From contig JAJFFY010000007.1 in assembly GCA_021776415.1 (NCBI GenBank), forward strand, positions 124,001 to 188,000: a DNA stretch of 64,000 nt, given 5' to 3'. This document shows, piece after piece, positions 8,806-16,509 of the stretch. Source of the stretch: Hyphococcus sp. GTDB taxonomy: Bacteria > Pseudomonadota > Alphaproteobacteria > Caulobacterales > Parvularculaceae. The translations under genes were made by a program, and so were the position numbers. Position 1 is the first letter of the stretch. Every line of letters begins with the position of its first letter. The notes beneath the pieces were generated by a model. That model worked only from the letters and a program-made list of their open reading frames with translations, had not been told where the DNA came from and ran no database searches.

Positions 8806-9876
8806 TTACTTCGCGCCGGCCTTGACCGCGTAATGCCAGGCGAGCACCGCAAGCGGTCTGATCTGCTTGCCCATTTCGATCGCTTGCGGCGAGGATGCGT
8901 TGCCCTGAAGCGCGCGGGCATAAACCCCCTGGGCGATGGAGCCGAGCCTGAACATGTTATAGGCGAGACAAAATTCGAGATCGGGAACGTTGTCGCGCCC
9001 CATCTGTTTGCAATACCGCGCCACCGCATCGTCAAGGCTTGGAATGCCGAGCGCGTCAATATCAACGCCAGCGAGGCCGCCGCGTACCGACGGCGGGAAG
9101 TGCCACACCATCAGGAAATAGGTAAAATCCGCAAGCGGATGACCGAGCGTTGATAATTCCCAGTCGAGAACGGCAAGCGATTTTGCTTGCGTCGGGTGCA
9201 TGATGACATTGTCGAAGCGGAAATCGCCATGGACAATCGACGTTGCGTCATCGGCGGGAATGGCGGTGGGCAGCCATTTGATCAACGCGTCCATCTCTTC
9301 GATTTTTTCCGTTTCCGCCGCCTGATATTGTTTTGACCAGCGACCGATCTGGCGCTCGAAATAATTGCCGGGCTTACCATAATCACCAAGGCCTGCCGCC
9401 ACATAGTCAATCTGGTGAAGCTGGGCCAGCGTATCTATCAGCGCATTGAACAGCGGCGCGCGCTCGTCGCGGCTGGCTTCCGGCAGGCTCGCATCCCAGA
9501 AGATCCGGCCTTCGACAAAATCCATGATGAAAAACGCCGTGCCGATAATGTCGGGATCTTCGCACAGAGCATAAGTCTTCGGCACCGGAAAGCCTTGGCC
9601 GCCAAGTGCCGTCATCACTTTATATTCACGGTCAACGGCGTGGGCGGAGGGCAGGAGCTTGCCCGGCGGTTTGCGCCGCAGGACATATTTTTTTGCCGGC
9701 GTGGTCAGCAAATAGGTCGGGTTGGATTGCCCGCCCTTGAACTTTTCAACCGTGATCGGTCCTTCAAAGTCTTCCACATGCGTTTGCATATAGGTGGTGA
9801 GCGCGGCCTCATCGAATTTCAGGTGGTCGGGCGTTGCGGCGACGCCGGTAAAATCTGCAGCAGGATCGGACGACAT
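8806..9876 (-). CDS. ACAD10-like phosphotransferase family protein
   Basis: The protein has 356 residues and an aminoglycoside-phosphotransferase/choline-kinase fold. Visible elements are the nucleotide-binding strand (KFKGGQSNPTYLLTT), the ATP-binding lysine (KKYVLRRKPPG), the catalytic HGDFRFDN (Brenner motif) and the metal-binding LDWELSTLGHP. The overall sequence resembles the kinase-like domain of ACAD10/11, which acts beside acyl-CoA dehydrogenases on 4-hydroxy acids. Bacterial homologues are usually annotated as 'phosphotransferase family protein' in fatty-acid catabolism contexts. It is followed, on the same strand, by nothing closely linked. Upstream, UPF0016 ends 12 bases before its start, so it is probably the last gene of the purD-hydrolase-UPF0016 run. 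Confidence 0.85.
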   Translation of the reverse strand: MSSDPAADFTGVAATPDHLKFDEAALTTYMQTHVEDFEGPITVEKFKGGQSNPTYLLTTPAKKYVLRRKPPGKLLPSAHAVDREYKVMTALGGQGFPVPKTYALCEDPDIIGTAFFIMDFVEGRIFWDASLPEASRDERAPLFNALIDTLAQLHQIDYVAAGLGDYGKPGNYFERQIGRWSKQYQAAETEKIEEMDALIKWLPTAIPADDATSIVHGDFRFDNVIMHPTQAKSLAVLDWELSTLGHPLADFTYFLMVWHFPPSVRGGLAGVDIDALGIPSLDDAVARYCKQMGRDNVPDLEFCLAYNMFRLGSIAQGVYARALQGNASSPQAIEMGKQIRPLAVLAWHYAVKAGAK

Positions 9877-9887
9877 CTAAAGCTCCT

Positions 9888-10166
9888 TCAGGCGGCGCGG
9901 AAATGCTCGGCAATCATTAGCACGCCAATGACGACAAAGCCGATGCCGGCGAGCAGTTTCAATGGCGCCATAGTGAGATATCGCTCCGCCATCGCGCCGA
10001 GCAGGACCGCCAGACCGGTCGATGCAATCAGTGCGAGCGATGCGCCGGCAAACACGAGAGATTTTGGGCGGCCGTCTTCGGTGGCGAAAAGCACGGTGGC
10101 AAGTTGGGTTTTATCGCCAAGCTCGGCGAGGAAGATGCTGAAAAACACGGTCAAAAAAGCGCTCAT
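9888..10166 (-). CDS. Half-size UPF0016 (TMEM165/GDT1) family cation transporter
   Basis: The protein has 92 residues with three hydrophobic segments. One copy of the family signature E-L-G-D-K-T (FLAELGDKTQLATVLFA) is at residues 14-19. Full-length members have about 190-200 residues with two such motifs and transport Mn2+ or Ca2+. Half-size members must dimerise to build a complete site. Its start overlaps the stop of the upstream hydrolase gene (ATGA), so translation is coupled. No second half-size gene is visible nearby, which suggests a homodimer. Manganese export is the most likely role by family knowledge. Confidence 0.85.
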   Translation of the reverse strand: MSAFLTVFFSIFLAELGDKTQLATVLFATEDGRPKSLVFAGASLALIASTGLAVLLGAMAERYLTMAPLKLLAGIGFVVIGVLMIAEHFRAA

Positions 10167-11068
10167 GACAAGTCCGTTCCGATATTGGCGTGAAAATCAA
10201 AAAATGCGCTCAAAACTCGGTCCGGCGCCTCTGTTTGCGGATAGTGGCCAATATCATCAAGCAACACCGCATCAGCGTCGGCAATCTCCTGGCGGTAATA
10301 GTCATAAAGGTGCCGTCCGGAGACCGGATCGACGCCGCCATCGATCAGCCGTATCGGCGCGCGCGCCTCGTGCAATGCCCCCACCCAGCGGGTGCGATAT
10401 TTTTTGCGCTCCGGAATGTAGTGTAGCAGCTTGTGCAGCATCTTGTTGCCGTCCTGTTCGCGGATCAGCGACCAGTGGCCGTTAATTTCAAGGTCAGAGG
10501 CTTTGGTCTCTGGCCCGAAGATCTGATCGAAGGTGTTGCGAAACTTATCGCGGGTCATCAACGCGCCAAGCAAAAAGCCGAGCGGCGACAGGCCTAGCCT
10601 CTGGACCGGGCGCGGCCGGTGCTGTTCGGGAAATAACCCGCCATTTAGAAAACACATTGATTTGATGACGAAACTTAAACCGCCTTCATTGTGGCGCGCC
10701 AGCAATTCCTGACCGACAGTGTTGCCATAATCGTGGACAAATAAATGCGCTTCGCTGATGCCAAGTCGCGCAAGCAAGGCTTCCTGCAGGTCGGCCTGGC
10801 GGCATATACTGTACACGAATGATTGCGGTTTGTCGGACAGGCCAAAACCGAGCATGTCGAGGGCTATGAGGTTGAATTTTTCTTCCAGCCCCGGCCACAC
10901 CGCCGTCCAGTCCCATGACGAGGTAGGGTAGCCGTGAATCATGAGCAGCCAGGGCTTGTCGTTTGCCGGGCCTTCCTGTGTGGCGTCGGCGCTGGTCCAA
11001 TAGGCGATCTGATGTCCATTGGCGTCAAAATATTGCGCTTGCGCGCGCCATTGATCGAGTGGTTTCAT
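10163..11068 (-). CDS. Alpha/beta hydrolase, MEST-like (Asp nucleophile)
   Basis: The protein has 301 residues. The oxyanion line LMIHGYPTSSWDW and the nucleophile elbow VHDYGNTVGQE show an Asp nucleophile, as in haloalkane dehalogenases, epoxide hydrolases and mesoderm-specific transcript (MEST) proteins. The segments NGGLFPEQHRPR and HDYGNTVGQELLAR are particularly MEST-like. The acid/base part (DGGVDPVSG, DDIGHYPQTE) supplies Asp and His. Its ATG overlaps the purD stop, and its stop overlaps UPF0016, so three genes are translationally coupled. The natural substrate is unknown. Hydrolysis of an ester, epoxide or halide through a covalent Asp intermediate is the family chemistry. Confidence 0.82.
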   Translation of the reverse strand: MKPLDQWRAQAQYFDANGHQIAYWTSADATQEGPANDKPWLLMIHGYPTSSWDWTAVWPGLEEKFNLIALDMLGFGLSDKPQSFVYSICRQADLQEALLARLGISEAHLFVHDYGNTVGQELLARHNEGGLSFVIKSMCFLNGGLFPEQHRPRPVQRLGLSPLGFLLGALMTRDKFRNTFDQIFGPETKASDLEINGHWSLIREQDGNKMLHKLLHYIPERKKYRTRWVGALHEARAPIRLIDGGVDPVSGRHLYDYYRQEIADADAVLLDDIGHYPQTEAPDRVLSAFFDFHANIGTDLS

Positions 11069-12327
11069 GACGCGCTCCCGCCTATATCACTGCGATAAAA
11101 CCCTTGCGGCCAATCGATGGCCTCAACCCCGCGATAGGCGCGGTCAATCGCTTCACGCAAGTTGGCGCCGGTTGCGGTGATGTTCAAAACCCGGCCGCCA
11201 TTGGCGACAAGCGCGCCGTCTTGTTCTCGAGTTCCCGCATGAAACACAACCACGCCCGGCAAGTCGTTGGCCGCATCGACGCCGCGGATTGTCGATCCCT
11301 TTTCATAGCCCTTCGGATATCCTTGCGCCGCCATCACCACCAGCGCTGCGGCGTCGTCGGTCCAGTCAAAGCACTGACCTTCCAGTTTCCCGCAAGCTGC
11401 TGCATGGAGGACGGGAAGCAAATCGCTTTTCATACGCCGCATCATGATCTGACATTCCGGATCGCCGAACCGGGCGTTAAATTCGACCAGGCGCGGGCGC
11501 TCATTTTCTATCATCAGCCCGGCATAGAGAACGCCGACATAAGGTGCGCCGCGCCGCGCCATTTCTGCGACCACCGGTTCGATGATGTCGTTCATGGTGC
11601 GCTCATAGACAGCGTCGGTGAAAATCGGGGCGGGGGAATAGGCGCCCATGCCGCCGGTGTTGGGTCCCTTGTCGCCATCATAAGCGCGCTTATGGTCGCG
11701 CGCGGCTATCATCGGCAAAATCGTCACGCCGTCGGTGATGGCGAAAAAGCTCGCCTCCTCGCCGGTCATGAATTCCTCAATCACAATCGCGGCGCTGGCC
11801 TCGCCAAACCGTCCGGCGAGCATCTCGTCGATAGCGGCGTCAGCCTCAACGAGGGTGTCTGCGATCACCACGCCTTTGCCAGCGGCGAGCCCGTCGGCCT
11901 TGATGACATAGGGCGGGGTTTGTTGGCGCAAGAACGCCTTCGCCTCGGCGGCGGCGGTAAATCTCCCATAGGCGGCGGTCGGCGCGCCAGCGGCGGCGCA
12001 GACTTCTTTCATGAAACTTTTTGAGGTCTCCAAGCGCGCGGCCGCCTTATCGGGGCCGAAACAGGCGATACCCGCTTCGCGCAAGGCGTCGCCAAGCCCG
12101 GCGGCCAGCGGCGCTTCGGGCCCGATGATCACAAGATCGACATTATTATCCTTAGAAAATGTGACGAGCCCTTTCGTGTCATTTTCTGGTATGGTCAAAG
12201 TCTCGCCGATGTGATTGAGACCTGGGTTGCCAGGCGCCACAAAAAGCTTGGACAATTCGGGACTTTGCGCAATTTTCCATCCCAGCGCATGTTCCCGGCC
12301 GCCGCCGCCGATCAACAGGACTTTCAC
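11065..12327 (-). CDS. purD: Phosphoribosylamine-glycine ligase (GAR synthetase)
   Basis: The protein has 420 residues from a GTG at 12327, which gives the conserved N-terminus VKVLLIGGGGREHALGWK. Upstream in-frame sequence is non-homologous and is not used. It catalyses ATP-dependent ligation of glycine to 5-phosphoribosylamine in purine synthesis. The ATP-grasp features are clear: VIKADGLAAGKGV, MTGEEASFFAITDG, GPNTGGMGAYSPAP and the metal-binding LVEFNARFGDPE. The length is normal for the family. It is the first gene of a four-gene minus-strand run with overlapping ends (hydrolase, UPF0016) that are unrelated to purine synthesis. It is divergent from the Pro-Glu protein, with about 56 bases between the starts for the promoters. 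Confidence 0.95.
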   Translation of the reverse strand: MKVLLIGGGGREHALGWKIAQSPELSKLFVAPGNPGLNHIGETLTIPENDTKGLVTFSKDNNVDLVIIGPEAPLAAGLGDALREAGIACFGPDKAAARLETSKSFMKEVCAAAGAPTAAYGRFTAAAEAKAFLRQQTPPYVIKADGLAAGKGVVIADTLVEADAAIDEMLAGRFGEASAAIVIEEFMTGEEASFFAITDGVTILPMIAARDHKRAYDGDKGPNTGGMGAYSPAPIFTDAVYERTMNDIIEPVVAEMARRGAPYVGVLYAGLMIENERPRLVEFNARFGDPECQIMMRRMKSDLLPVLHAAACGKLEGQCFDWTDDAAALVVMAAQGYPKGYEKGSTIRGVDAANDLPGVVVFHAGTREQDGALVANGGRVLNITATGANLREAIDRAYRGVEAIDWPQGFYRSDIGGSAS

Positions 12328-12383
12328 TTGGGCCACCTCATCTATTCGTCCTCCGCGTTTAAGCGCCCCTATATCAGGGATCA

Positions 12384-13826
12384 ATGGCGCAGGGATCAAT
12401 GCCAGGCCGCATGACGGAAAACGCCGACCATTCGCCGGGTAAAAACGGCGCGCGAAAAGCGCATATGGGCCACGCGCTGCTGCGCGCCTTTGTGGCTGTG
12501 CGCCGGTTGTGGCGGCGGATCTACGGCCCGTTTGACCGCGCCAGCGCGCGAATACTGGATCGTCTCGCCGCCGATGATCGCCGCCGCCAGACCACGGCGC
12601 TGGTGATCGCAATTTCCATAAATCTCATTGTCTTGACCTCGCTGTCGGTGTTTGGGCGCGTGCGAATCTGGACCCAAAATGAAACTGGCGCCTCTATCAG
12701 CGTCACCCTGGTTGAAATCCCGCGACTGGATCTGCCGGAGTTGCGTGATCCGGAATTGAACCCGGAACCGGAAGAGCCGGAGCCCGAGCCGATACCGGAG
12801 CCGGAGCTTATCGAAGAACCGGAGCCAGAACCCGAGCCTGAACCAGAGCCCGAGCCAGAACCTGAACCAGAGCCGGAGCCAGAACCAGAACCGGAACCCG
12901 AGCCAGAGCCAGAGCCTGAACTGGAACCGGAACTTACCCTCGACCTTGAGCCGGCATTTGCGCCGCCGGCCGAAGATCCCGAGCCGCTGATTCTTGATGC
13001 TGCGGATGCGGCGCAAGACGAGCTGACTTTGCCGGCGCCGGAAGAAGACGCTGTCGATCAGGCGCCCGTGGAAGATGACCCCGAGCCGCTGCTCACGGTT
13101 GAACCGGAACGGCGCCAGGAGGCCGGTCTCGATGAATTCATCGGCGACGATGACGATGATGGCGAGGATAACGCCGGCGATGATGGGGCTGATGACGAAG
13201 GCGCCGAGGAGGGGGCCGAAGAAGAGCCCGAAGACGAGCGGCTCGCCGAAGATGAGCCCGAAGAGCAGCCTCAGAACGACGATATCTTCGATCAGCCGCC
13301 GGTGTTTTCCGGCCGTCGGTTTGTCCGGCCGCTGGTGCAGTTGCCGCTTGGCGAGGCGCCGATCAATACCGGATCGTCCGGCGTGGTGGCGATCTTTTGT
13401 CCGGAAGAGTTTGAGGACGAAGACAAGGCCGCCGAATGCGCCGGGCGGCGCGAGCTGTATTCCGGCTGGCGGCCCGGTGATTCCGGTGAGAATTATTCGC
13501 GTGCGATTGAGCTTATGCGCGACGCGCGCAAGGGCGGCCGGACCGGGCCGGAGCTTGATAAGTTGATCGGCCGCAAGAGTGCGCGCCGCCTTGAGGACCA
13601 GCGCCGTATCGACGGGTTGCGAGATTTCCGCCGCGATGTCCCCGGCGCCGGCGCCATTGCTGAAGGGTTGGACGACAACGTCATGGGCGGCGTTAAGGGC
13701 AACCGCCCGGATATCGGCCCTGATACGCCGCAGCCGGGATGGGCGCTGCGTGAGGACCCGGACCTGACGCAAAAGGATCTCCGCGAGCTCGAAAAAGCCC
13801 TCGAAGAGGCCGAGAAGAACAAGTAA
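12384..13826 (+). CDS. TonB-like membrane protein with a (Pro-Glu)n spacer
   Basis: The protein has up to 480 residues. Three possible starts (12384, 12399, 12411) each follow an AGG, and the first two share the repeated bases AGGGATCAATG. A cytoplasmic basic segment (about 30-75) leads to one membrane helix ([20 protein letters not shown], about 72-92). After it come a (Pro-Glu)n spacer (about 125-185), a very acidic stretch and a soluble C-terminal domain of about 170 residues. That domain has two cysteines in an [17 protein letters not shown] line and a Trp (SGWRPG). TonB shares the inner-membrane anchor plus Pro-rich spacer plan, but no TonB C-terminal domain is seen. A periplasm-spanning energy-transducer-like or envelope-linker role is inferred only. 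Confidence 0.65.
   Translation: MAQGSMPGRMTENADHSPGKNGARKAHMGHALLRAFVAVRRLWRRIYGPFDRASARILDRLAADDRRRQTTALVIAISINLIVLTSLSVFGRVRIWTQNETGASISVTLVEIPRLDLPELRDPELNPEPEEPEPEPIPEPELIEEPEPEPEPEPEPEPEPEPEPEPEPEPEPEPEPEPELEPELTLDLEPAFAPPAEDPEPLILDAADAAQDELTLPAPEEDAVDQAPVEDDPEPLLTVEPERRQEAGLDEFIGDDDDDGEDNAGDDGADDEGAEEGAEEEPEDERLAEDEPEEQPQNDDIFDQPPVFSGRRFVRPLVQLPLGEAPINTGSSGVVAIFCPEEFEDEDKAAECAGRRELYSGWRPGDSGENYSRAIELMRDARKGGRTGPELDKLIGRKSARRLEDQRRIDGLRDFRRDVPGAGAIAEGLDDNVMGGVKGNRPDIGPDTPQPGWALREDPDLTQKDLRELEKALEEAEKNK
12763..12935 (+). repeat. Pro-Glu codon repeat
   Basis: About 29 nearly uninterrupted alternations of Glu and Pro codons (GAR CCN) encode a rigid extended spacer. Codon third positions vary (CCG, CCC, CCA, CCT), so the array is old enough to have diverged at synonymous sites or is held by selection on the protein. 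Confidence 0.85.
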
Positions 13827-13971
13827 ATTTGTTCTATATACATATTAATAGCTTTCCCGCGCCGCGACTCGCACGAGTCCGAACGTATAAGGGTGGAGAG
13901 GTTGCGCGAGACGCGAAACATCCAAACAAATATTTAAACACGGGACGCATCGCATCTCGCGCGCGGCTTTT

Positions 13972-14191
13972 ACAGCGCCGTCAACCGGTTGCGTAACGGG
14001 ACCGCCCTTTGAAAAGCACCGGGCGCTGTCACGGGTCCGAAAGGCCCGGTTGGAACAGCCGGCCGGGCAAATAGCGTCCGTCCGTAGATGCGAATTTGTT
14101 TATCCCGACAAATCTGCCGGACGCCTGCCCGCTCGCCGCGATCCGGATCATTGAGGAAACGGTAGGCCTCACGCCTCTCCATATCCGGACT
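13972..14191 (-). ncRNA. Candidate structured RNA (unassigned)
   Basis: Nested complementary segments suggest a folded transcript read leftwards: 14064-14069 with 14126-14131, 14074-14079 with 14119-14124, 14094-14099 with 14108-14113 (8-base loop), 13972-13979 with 14022-14029 (8 bp, perfect), and 14141-14148 with 14183-14190. The last pair holds a G-U on the minus strand but an A-C mismatch on the plus strand, which favours minus-strand transcription. A TATACT box at 14203-14198 would place the start at about 14191, just at the first stem. It does not match tmRNA, RNase P, SRP RNA or tRNA as far as I can judge. 6S RNA cannot be excluded. No T-tract terminator is evident. Confidence 0.25.
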
Positions 14192-14327
14192 GCATGCAGT
14201 ATAAGGCCGCCGGAATCGGTGAGGATAACTTTTCACCAAATATAGGTTTTATGGCCGACTACCCTCTCTGGGTTGCAAAATCGAAGATTCGATTCGTGTT
14301 GTGGTTGTTTGGATTTATTGGGCTCAA

Positions 14328-14458
14328 GGGCCCCCTCCGTCACCTTCGGTGACACCTCCCCCGTTATCACGGGGGAGGAATTAGGTTGCGCTTGAGGTAG
14401 AGCTCTTTCTTCCCCCGTTTACGGGGGAAGTGGCCGCGAAGCGGTCGAAGGGGGCCTC
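14328..14458. repeat. Dispersed palindromic intergenic repeat (GGCCCCCTC type), copy 1
   Basis: The outer ends (GGGCCCCCTCCG ... CGAAGGGGGCC) are complementary. Inside are several short hairpins: CACCTTCGGTG, CTCCCCCGTTATCACGGGGGAG, TTCCCCCGTTTACGGGGGAA and GACCGCTTCGCGGCC-like. The same architecture recurs at 25088. It abuts the stop codon of the ArsC-like gene and may act as that gene's 3' end structure. Such CCCCCTC/GGGGGAG repeats are common in alphaproteobacterial intergenic regions. Confidence 0.8.
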
Positions 14459-14800
14459 TTACTTCAACAGCGCATCCTGAACGTCTTGAGCCCAACCGAC
14501 CGTGACCTTGCCGCCCGCTTCAATCACCGGGCGCTTGATCAGCGCCGGATGTTCCTGCATCAGCGCGATCGCCTTGTTCTCATCGACTTGCGCTTTGTCT
14601 TTATCGGCAAGCCCGCGCCAGGTCGTAGAGCGCGTATTCAACAGCGCCTGCCAACCGGCGGCCTTGGCCCATTTGGTGAGATAAGCTTTCGTCACGCCAT
14701 CGACGCGCACATCATGAAAGTCCGGCTGACGCCCGGCATTTTGCAGAGCCTTCAGCGCCTTGCGGCAAGTGTCGCAATTTTTGAGACCGAAGAGTTTCAT
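14459..14800 (-). CDS. ArsC/Spx-family thioredoxin-fold protein
   Basis: The protein has 113 residues. The N-terminal FGLKNCDTCRKALKAL carries a CxxC-type pair (NCDTC) as in the Spx/MgsR/YffB branch of the ArsC family. The conserved Arg residues RSTTWRGL and the KRPVIEAGGKVTVGW line match YffB-like proteins. These are small thioredoxin-fold proteins. YffB is suggested to be a glutathione-dependent thiol reductase, and arsenate reduction is not assured. The ATG shares one base with the stop of the upstream cystathionine beta-synthase gene (TGATG), so the two are translationally coupled. A shared link to sulfur and thiol metabolism is a reasonable inference. Confidence 0.85.
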   Translation of the reverse strand: MKLFGLKNCDTCRKALKALQNAGRQPDFHDVRVDGVTKAYLTKWAKAAGWQALLNTRSTTWRGLADKDKAQVDENKAIALMQEHPALIKRPVIEAGGKVTVGWAQDVQDALLK

Positions 14801-16188
14801 CAAGCCACCTGCAACCTTAAATAATTCAACAAATCCGTACGCGTAATAAGTCCTTCGAATTTGCCTTCGGCGATGACGACGGCGACGTGGCCTTTGGCGA
14901 AGATTGGCAGCAGTGATTGCATGTCCTGGTCGGCCTCGACGGTCTCGACGCGATAGGTCATCGCCGATTTTACCGGGTCAGAGAACTTGTCGCGGTTCCG
15001 AACCACGGCGAACAGCAAATCCTCTTCGTCGAGCAGCCCGATGACAGCTCCCGCATCGTCGAGTACGGGGAGCTGCGAGATGTCGTAGAGCTTCATCTTG
15101 CCATAGGCCTGCATCAGCGTGTCGTCGGGTTTGACGGTGACGGTGGCGCGCTCGGAATGGCGCCGTGAGATGAGATCGGTGAGGTCGCCCTTGGGCGGGC
15201 GTTTTAAAAAGCCCTGATCATACATCCAATAATCGTTGAACATTTTCGACAGATATTTATCGCCACGGTCGCAGATAAACGCGACGACGCGCTTTTTGCC
15301 TTTCTGCTCGCGGCAATATTTCAGCGCCGCGGCGAGAATCGTGCCCGAGGACGAGCCGCCAAGGATGCCTTCTTTCTTGAGCAAGTCGCGCGCCGCCTCG
15401 AAGCTTTCCTTGTCGGAAATCGGATAGGCTTTTTTGGTGTGGGAAAGGTCGGCAATATCGGGAATGAAATCCTCGCCAATGCCCTCGACCAGCCATGAGC
15501 CGACCTCGTTGGGGATCGCGCCGGTATTGACATAGTCGGTGAGGATCGAGCCGACCGGGTCGGCAAGAATGATCTCCGTTTTCGGAGAGTTCTCACGGCA
15601 GAATTGCGACAGGCCTGCAATCGTGCCTCCAGAACCGACGCCAGCAACAATTGCGTCGACATCTTCGTCCATCTGGCCGAAAATCTCCGGACCCGTCGTA
15701 TCCATATGCGCTTTCGGATTGGCGGCGTTGCCGAATTGGTTGATGTAGAACGCGCCGGTCTCCTCGGCGATGCGCTCGGCCATGTCCTGATAATATTCCG
15801 GATGGCCTTTGCCGACATCGGAGCGAGTGAGGCGAACATCGGCGCCGAGGGCTTTTAGGTGAAAGATTTTCTCCTGCGCCATCTTGTCGGGAACGACGAT
15901 GATGGTCTTATAGCCCTTTTGCGACGCGACCAGCGCCAGAGCGAGGCCGGTATTGCCGGCGGTCGCCTCGATGATGGTGCCGCCGGGTTTCAGCTTGCCC
16001 TCGCGTTCGGCCGCGTCGATCATCGCAACGCCGATCCGGTCCTTGATCGAACCGCCGGGATTGTTGGCTTCAAGCTTCAGGAAAAGCTCACACGGACCGG
16101 TGTCCATATGCGAGACCTTGACCATCGCCGTCTTGCCGATGCCTTCCAGAACATTGTCGTAAACCGGGCCGAACGGGGTGTCTTTCAT
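14800..16188 (-). CDS. cbs: Cystathionine beta-synthase (PLP enzyme with CBS pair)
   Basis: The protein has 462 residues. A fold-type II PLP domain (about 1-325) contains the catalytic-lysine line ANNPGGSIKDRIGVAMI, the substrate loop ATAGNTGLALALVA and the phosphate-binding loop GVGSGGTIAG. A C-terminal pair of CBS modules (about 345-460; VTVKPDDTLMQAYGKM and GLITRTDLLNYL) would bind a nucleotide such as AMP or SAM-like ligands. The domain order is that of cystathionine beta-synthase. Without the C-terminal modules the sequence could equally be a cysteine synthase, so O-acetylserine sulfhydrylase activity is the alternative. It catalyses serine plus homocysteine to cystathionine, the first step of reverse transsulfuration. 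The downstream ArsC-like gene overlaps by one base. Confidence 0.88.
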   Translation of the reverse strand: MKDTPFGPVYDNVLEGIGKTAMVKVSHMDTGPCELFLKLEANNPGGSIKDRIGVAMIDAAEREGKLKPGGTIIEATAGNTGLALALVASQKGYKTIIVVPDKMAQEKIFHLKALGADVRLTRSDVGKGHPEYYQDMAERIAEETGAFYINQFGNAANPKAHMDTTGPEIFGQMDEDVDAIVAGVGSGGTIAGLSQFCRENSPKTEIILADPVGSILTDYVNTGAIPNEVGSWLVEGIGEDFIPDIADLSHTKKAYPISDKESFEAARDLLKKEGILGGSSSGTILAAALKYCREQKGKKRVVAFICDRGDKYLSKMFNDYWMYDQGFLKRPPKGDLTDLISRRHSERATVTVKPDDTLMQAYGKMKLYDISQLPVLDDAGAVIGLLDEEDLLFAVVRNRDKFSDPVKSAMTYRVETVEADQDMQSLLPIFAKGHVAVVIAEGKFEGLITRTDLLNYLRLQVA

Positions 16189-16302
16189 GGAAAAATCCTC
16201 TTGCGATGTTTAGCCGGACTTACCCCAAAGCCGAGCCTTGGGGCAAGGTTGAGCATTGAAGCTGGGCTTCACCAATTTGATAAAACCAACACCTAATCTC
16301 CG

Positions 16303-16493
16303 CTCTTTCCCGCGAAAGCGGGAATCCAGCATGGTTTCATATTTTGGAGGTTTAGTCAGAAAAGCCAATACACAGCCGCTGGATCCTCGCTTTCGCGAGG
16401 AGGAGCGGTGGAATTGTATTTGTAGACCACTTGTCAATTATGAATTGAGCCGTATCGCTTCACCATGCTGGATTGCCGGAACAAGTCCGGCAA
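16303..16493. repeat. MITE-like inverted repeat plus adjacent hairpin
   Basis: Two imperfectly inverted arms of about 30 bp (16303-16330, CCCGCGAAAGCGGGAATCC type, and 16378-16408) flank a 47-bp centre. The arms themselves contain small hairpins (CGCGAAAGCG, CTCGCTTTCGCGAG). A second hairpin follows at 16473-16493 (TTGCCGGA, five-base loop, TCCGGCAA). Elements of this CCCGCGAAAGCGGGAATCC kind are widespread in alphaproteobacterial intergenic DNA. It sits between cbs and mnmC. Confidence 0.7.
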
Positions 16494-16509
16494 TGACAAA
16501 CTCATACAA

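Larger units (their letters stand above)
13827..14458. other. 632-base gap: possible structured RNA, then a palindromic repeat
   Basis: No convincing gene fills this gap. The part from about 13970 to 14203 is full of complementary segments and is listed separately as a possible RNA. The part from 14328 is a dispersed palindromic repeat. A minus-strand ORF of 89 codons (13970-14239) exists, but it has no RBS and low-quality sequence, and its first codons lie across the putative promoter. Confidence 0.6.

Noticed and set aside
12763-12935. Regular alternating repeat that could suggest a CRISPR-like array
   Set aside because: The units are two codons long, lie inside a gene and have no spacers.
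12396-13772. Minus-strand open frame of 458 codons opposite the Pro-Glu protein
   Set aside because: The low-complexity Glu/Pro codons leave the opposite strand free of stops and give Arg/Phe/Trp-rich nonsense.
13970-14239. 89-codon minus-strand ORF
   Set aside because: It has no RBS and no recognised domain, and its start covers the TATACT box. Complementary segments and a G-U pair suggest RNA structure instead. A remnant of a transposase cannot be excluded but is not supported.
14281-14300. Sequence GATTCGATTCG resembling a tRNA T-loop
   Set aside because: The flanks do not form an acceptor or anticodon stem, and no CCA-proximal pairing is present.
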